Shown piece by piece: positions 5,498 through 8,237 of a DNA stretch of 8,237 nucleotides. The position numbers were made by a program, and so were the translations under genes. Positions within the stretch are counted from its first letter, which is position 1. Each line of letters opens with the position of its first letter. Location of the stretch: contig DAOMOP010000180.1 of NCBI GenBank assembly GCA_035444405.1, forward strand, positions 1 to 8,237, in the 5' to 3' direction. This DNA comes from DAOMOP01 sp035444405. GTDB taxonomy: Bacteria; Pseudomonadota; Gammaproteobacteria; Burkholderiales; Rhodocyclaceae. Under the pieces are notes generated by a model that saw only the letters and a program-made list of their open reading frames with translations, was not told where the DNA came from and did not search any database.

Positions 5498-6421
5498 ATG
5501 GACAGACTCGAAGCAATGCAGCTCTTCGCACGCGTCGCCGAGGCGGGCAGCTTCTCGGCCGTCGCGCAGCAGCTCGGCGTCGCCCGCTCGGTGGTGACGC
5601 GCAAGATCGCCGCGCTCGAGGCGCATCTCGGCGCGAAACTGATCGTGCGCAGCACGCGCCGGCTCACGCTTAGCTCGGCCGGCACGGCCTATCTGGAACG
5701 CTGCCGCGTGATCCTGAACCTCGTCGATGTCGCCGAGGCCGACGTCGCGCACGAGCGCGCGATGCCGCGCGGTCGCATCCGCGCGAGCCTGCCGCTGAGT
5801 TTCGGCCTGCGCCGGCTCACGCCGCTGCTATTCGAATTCTCGCAGCGCTACCCCGAGGTCAGCCTGGAGATGGAGTACGCCGACCGGCTCGTCAATCTGG
5901 CTGAGGAAGGCTTCGACCTGTCGATCCGCATCACCGGTCGGCTCGAGCCCGGCGACATCGTCCGCAAGCTCGGCACCTGCCGGCTGATGATCGTCGCCTC
6001 GCCCGATTACCTCGCTCGACACGGCCGCCCGCGCCATCCGGACGAGCTCGCGCAGCACGAGTGTCTCGGCTACTCGCTGCAGCCGTCGGCGCAGTCCTGG
6101 GCATTCACGGTCGACGGACGGGTGCATCACGTGGGCGTGCGCTGCCGCATTACGGCGAACAACGGCGACGCGCTGATGGCGGCCACGCTGCGCGGGCTCG
6201 GCATCTCGATCCAGCCCGATTTCATCGCCTCGGCCCATGTCGCCGGTGGCGAAGCCGAGGCCATCCTCACCGAGTACGCGCTGCCGACGCTCGGCATCTA
6301 CGCCGTACTGCCGAGCAACCGCCATGTGCCGTACCGCGTCAGGGCGCTGATCGACTTCCTCGCGCAAGGCGGTCTCGATCCACGAAATCCATCCGGACAG
6401 GACGTAGTGCCTGTGCGCTGA
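5498..6421 (+). CDS. LysR-type transcriptional regulator, divergent to the dioxygenase operon
   Basis: The 307-residue product is a full-length LysR-type regulator. Residues 1-60 hold the winged helix-turn-helix: MDRLEAMQLFARVAEAGSFS, then AVAQQLGVARSVVTRKIAAL (21-40) as the HTH and HLGAKLIVRSTRRLTLSSAG as the wing. A linker helix follows to about residue 88. The periplasmic-binding-like effector domain begins at GRIRASLPLSFG (92-103) and includes DLSIRITG and RITANNGDAL. This sequence pattern fits the CrgA-like group of LysR regulators. The ATG at 5498-5500 is chosen because the family N-terminus begins there and GGAG lies 5 nt upstream; the frame is open upstream with no LysR sequence. Divergence from the dioxygenase gene, with a T-N11-A box between them, implies that it controls that operon. 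The effector is not evident from the sequence; a catechol or quinone would fit the context. Confidence 0.93.
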   Translation: MDRLEAMQLFARVAEAGSFSAVAQQLGVARSVVTRKIAALEAHLGAKLIVRSTRRLTLSSAGTAYLERCRVILNLVDVAEADVAHERAMPRGRIRASLPLSFGLRRLTPLLFEFSQRYPEVSLEMEYADRLVNLAEEGFDLSIRITGRLEPGDIVRKLGTCRLMIVASPDYLARHGRPRHPDELAQHECLGYSLQPSAQSWAFTVDGRVHHVGVRCRITANNGDALMAATLRGLGISIQPDFIASAHVAGGEAEAILTEYALPTLGIYAVLPSNRHVPYRVRALIDFLAQGGLDPRNPSGQDVVPVR

Positions 6422-6433
6422 CCGCGCATCGGC

Positions 6434-6451
6434 TATGATGACCCGGTCATC
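6434..6451 (+). promoter_or_regulatory. Candidate qmcA promoter -10 with overlapping operator dyad
   Basis: TATGAT (6434-6439) is a good -10 match and predicts +1 near 6446, with a leader of about 87 nt. No good -35 is seen 16-18 nt upstream. A perfect 6-bp dyad, GATGAC-CCG-GTCATC (6437-6451), overlaps the end of the -10 and the predicted start point, where a repressor would block transcription. No regulator is identified. Confidence 0.4.
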
Positions 6452-6532
6452 GGCAGCGCCGCACGGCGGCCAGCACGGGCGGCGCGTGTGCCCGCACCAA
6501 CTCATCGACCACCGTCACAAGGATGGACGCCC

Positions 6533-7453
6533 ATGGATGCCTCGTTGAATTTCTCGCTCGTTCTCGTCGTCGTCGTCATCGCGCTCGTCATCGCCGGCGT
6601 CAAGACCGTGCCGCAGGGCGAGCGCTGGACGGTCGAGCGCTTCGGCCGCTACACGCGCACGCTCGACTCCGGCCTGTGCTTCATCGTGCCGTTCATCGAC
6701 CGCATCGGACGCAAGCTCACGATCATGGAGCAGGTGCTCGACGTGCCGGCGCAGACCGTGATCACGCGTGACAACGCCGCCGTGGTCGCGGACGGCGTGG
6801 TGTTCTTCCGCATCGACGATGCGGCACGCGCCGCCTACCAGGTGCGCAACCTCGAGGACGCCATCGTCAATCTCACCACCACCAACCTGCGCTCGGTGAT
6901 CGGCTCGATGGACCTCGACGAGACGCTGTCGAACCGACAGCGCATCAACGAAGCGCTGATGTCCATCGTCGATGACGCGACCAACCCGTGGGGCGTCAAG
7001 ATCATCCGCATCGAGATCCGCGACCTGAAGATGCCGCCCGAGCTGCAGGAGGCGATGAATTTGCAGATGACCGCCGAGCGCAAGCGGCGCGCCCAGGTGA
7101 CCGAGGCGACCGGCGCGCGCGAGGCCGAGATCCTGCGTGCCGAGGGCGAGAAGCGCGCCGCGGTCCTGCGCGCCGAAGGCGAACGCGAGGCGGCCTTTCT
7201 GAACGCCGAGGCGCGCGAGCGCGAGGCCGAAGCCGAGAGCAAGGCCACGCGCGTGGTGTCCCAGGCGATCGCCAGCGGCGACATCCAGGCGATCCAGTAC
7301 TTCCTCGGGCTCAAGTACGTCGAGGCACTGCAGCACATCGGCGCGGCCGACAACGCCAAGCTGGTGCTGATGCCACTCGAGGCCGGTGGCGTGACCGGGG
7401 CGGTCGCGGGCGTCGCCGAATTGCTCAACGCCGGCAAGGCCCGGCCGGAGTGA
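6533..7453 (+). CDS. qmcA: SPFH/Band-7 membrane protein, QmcA (YbbK) family
   Basis: The 306-residue product closely follows E. coli QmcA in length and motif order. One N-terminal membrane helix (about 6-23) anchors it. The SPFH domain starts at VPQGERWTVERFGRYTRTLD (25-44) and continues through PFIDRIGRK, EQVLDVPAQTVITRDNA, NLTTTNLRSVIGSMDLDE and TNPWGVKIIRIEIRD. A long Ala/Glu/Arg coiled coil with repeated A-E-G-E units follows (about 180-250), then IASGDIQAIQYFLGLKYVEAL and a small Gly/Ala-rich end. SPFH proteins oligomerise in the membrane and organise microdomains; QmcA multicopy suppresses loss of the proteases HtpX and FtsH. The start is set by homology: ATG 6533-6535 with AAGGA 9 nt upstream. 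A GTG at 6488 and an out-of-frame ATG at 6523 are less likely. The NfeD gene follows after 5 nt in the same direction, so the two are surely co-transcribed. Confidence 0.95.
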   Translation: MDASLNFSLVLVVVVIALVIAGVKTVPQGERWTVERFGRYTRTLDSGLCFIVPFIDRIGRKLTIMEQVLDVPAQTVITRDNAAVVADGVVFFRIDDAARAAYQVRNLEDAIVNLTTTNLRSVIGSMDLDETLSNRQRINEALMSIVDDATNPWGVKIIRIEIRDLKMPPELQEAMNLQMTAERKRRAQVTEATGAREAEILRAEGEKRAAVLRAEGEREAAFLNAEAREREAEAESKATRVVSQAIASGDIQAIQYFLGLKYVEALQHIGAADNAKLVLMPLEAGGVTGAVAGVAELLNAGKARPE

Positions 7454-7458
7454 GCCCG

Positions 7459-7917
7459 ATGTCCGAGCTGCCATCGGTGCTCACCTCGCCCTGGAGCTGG
7501 CTGATCGCCGGCCTCGTCATCGCCGGCCTGGAGATCGCCGTGCCGGGCGTGATGCTGCTGTGGATAGGGCTCGGGGCGATGCTCGTCGGCGTCGCGCTGC
7601 TACTGTTGCCCGAGCTGTCGCTCAACGGCCAGCTCGTGCTGTTCGCGGTCGCGATGCTCGGCGCGATCGGCGCCGGACTGTGGGTGCAGCGGCGCAGCGG
7701 CGCGACAGCGGGCGGCACCGAAATCAACCGTGAATTGCAGGGGCTCGTCGGCCAGCGCTTCGCAGCGGTGACCGATTTCACGGCCGGGCGCGGACGCATC
7801 CGCGTCGGCGACACCACGTACGCGGCCGAAAGCACCCAGCCGATCCGCGCCGGTGCGCTGGTCGTCGTCGAGGCGGTCGCCGACGGCAGGCTGAAGGTCA
7901 GACCCGAAGACGCATAG
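7459..7917 (+). CDS. ybbJ: NfeD-like membrane protein (YbbJ type), partner of QmcA
   Basis: The 152-residue product has a membrane part with closely packed hydrophobic helices (about 13-35, 36-52 and 59-76), including GLEIAVPGVMLLWIGLGAM, a typical NfeD segment. A soluble C-terminal OB-fold domain follows (about 93-152), with LVGQRFAAVTDF and GRGRIRVGDTTYAAES. The length agrees with the short NfeD1b/YbbJ proteins that lack the N-terminal protease domain. NfeD proteins bind and modulate stomatin-like SPFH proteins in the inner membrane. Its ATG is 5 nt after the qmcA stop, the usual pairing for this family. No strong Shine-Dalgarno is seen, so it may depend on translational coupling. A convergent regulator gene ends 35 nt beyond its stop. 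Confidence 0.93.
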   Translation: MSELPSVLTSPWSWLIAGLVIAGLEIAVPGVMLLWIGLGAMLVGVALLLLPELSLNGQLVLFAVAMLGAIGAGLWVQRRSGATAGGTEINRELQGLVGQRFAAVTDFTAGRGRIRVGDTTYAAESTQPIRAGALVVVEAVADGRLKVRPEDA

Positions 7918-7952
7918 TCCCGCCACTGCGCCCCGCGCGGGCCGCGCCGTCG

Positions 7953-8237
7953 TCAGTCGAGAATGCCCAGCAGCCGCGCACGGTCAACCGCGTGACGGCG
8001 GTTCGCCGCGCCGAGCTTGGCGAGCAGGTTCTTCATGTGCCACTTGACGGTCTGCAGGCCGACGTCGAGCGCGCGCGCGATCTCCTTGTTCGAGCGACCG
8101 TGCGCGAGCACGCGCAGGATCTCCATCTCACGCGGCGACAATTGCGCCGCGCGGGCGCCGGCCGGCTCGGGGCGGGTGTCGGCGGCACCGGGCGTCCAGC
8201 CGCTGCGGCAGCGCTCGGTCATCCGTTCGACGAACTC
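7953..8237 (-). CDS. LuxR-family (MalT/LAL-like) regulator, C-terminal part (partial)
   Basis: The last 94 codons of a minus-strand gene that continues beyond the right edge. It ends in a complete LuxR/GerE helix-turn-helix: LSPREMEILRVLAHGRSNKE, then IARALDVGLQTVKWHMKNL and LAKLGAANRRHAV. The LSPRE...GRSNKEIA...VKWHMKNL pattern and the RARLLGIL ending resemble large MalT/LAL-type ATP-dependent regulators, which carry this domain at the extreme C-terminus. A smaller two-component or solo LuxR protein remains possible, since no upstream domain is in view. The frame is open to the window edge (EFVERMTERC...), so the internal ATG at 8222-8220 should not be taken as the start. It converges on the qmcA-ybbJ operon. 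Its signal and targets are unknown. Confidence 0.85.
   Translation of the reverse strand, partial: EFVERMTERCRSGWTPGAADTRPEPAGARAAQLSPREMEILRVLAHGRSNKEIARALDVGLQTVKWHMKNLLAKLGAANRRHAVDRARLLGILD

Noticed and set aside
3489..5531. A single 680-codon minus-strand frame that appears to fuse the dioxygenase N-terminus to a YceI protein.
   Set aside because: After the N gap this frame runs out of phase through the rest of the dioxygenase and the whole cytochrome b561 gene, giving meaningless Arg-rich sequence until the true YceI start at 4058. It is an artefact of the gap and high GC.
6458..6470. Small hairpin GCCGC-ACG-GCGGC after the LysR gene as a terminator.
   Set aside because: The stem is 5 bp with no T-run, and it lies downstream of the qmcA -10 element, so it would fall in the qmcA leader.
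6515..7474. A 319-codon minus-strand open frame opposite qmcA.
   Set aside because: It is the antisense shadow of a well-conserved gene; its translation shows no domain and no ribosome binding site.
7932..7941. Palindrome CCCGCGCGGG between the convergent ybbJ and LuxR genes as a shared terminator.
   Set aside because: It is a 10-bp palindrome with no loop and no T-run on either side, and does not extend beyond the palindrome. Ordinary GC-rich sequence explains it.

Overview
The window is a very GC-rich stretch of proteobacterial chromosome, most likely gamma- or betaproteobacterial. The evidence is the gene content (AraC, LysR and LuxR regulators, a DUF3141 protein, a cytochrome b561/YceI pair, a QmcA/NfeD pair), periplasmic signal peptides of Gram-negative type, and long spurious antisense reading frames typical of high GC. 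I cannot assign a genus. I see no rRNA, tRNA, CRISPR array, insertion sequence or phage gene.

Layout from left to right. Positions 2-100 (+) are the last codons of an AraC-family regulator. Convergent to it is a large DUF3141 gene (146-2365, -), a PhaC-like alpha/beta-hydrolase-fold protein of unknown function. A non-coding stretch of about 430 nt follows (2366-2799), then an intrinsic terminator (2800-2834) that ends the next minus-strand operon. That operon reads from right to left: a LigB/DODA-type extradiol dioxygenase (4606-5393, broken by a 10-N assembly gap), a cytochrome b561 (4055-4609), a first periplasmic YceI protein (3489-4058) and a second YceI protein (2854-3438). The first three genes are joined by ATGA stop/start overlaps, so they are almost certainly co-transcribed. 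A LysR-type regulator (5498-6421, +) is divergent to the operon across a 104-nt spacer. This spacer holds a TTGC-N7-GCAA box centred exactly at -65 of a predicted operon promoter. To the right are qmcA (SPFH/Band-7, 6533-7453, +) and its NfeD/YbbJ partner (7459-7917, +). Convergent to these is the 3' end of a LuxR/MalT-type regulator (7953 to the window end, -).

Two working units stand out. The first is a LysR-controlled redox cassette: a catechol-type ring-cleaving dioxygenase, a di-haem membrane cytochrome that exchanges electrons with quinone, and two periplasmic lipocalin-like YceI proteins that bind isoprenoid or quinone-like ligands. A role in handling quinone or catechol compounds is an inference, not something the sequence proves. 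The second is the QmcA/YbbJ membrane-microdomain pair. The rest is ordinary chromosomal content.
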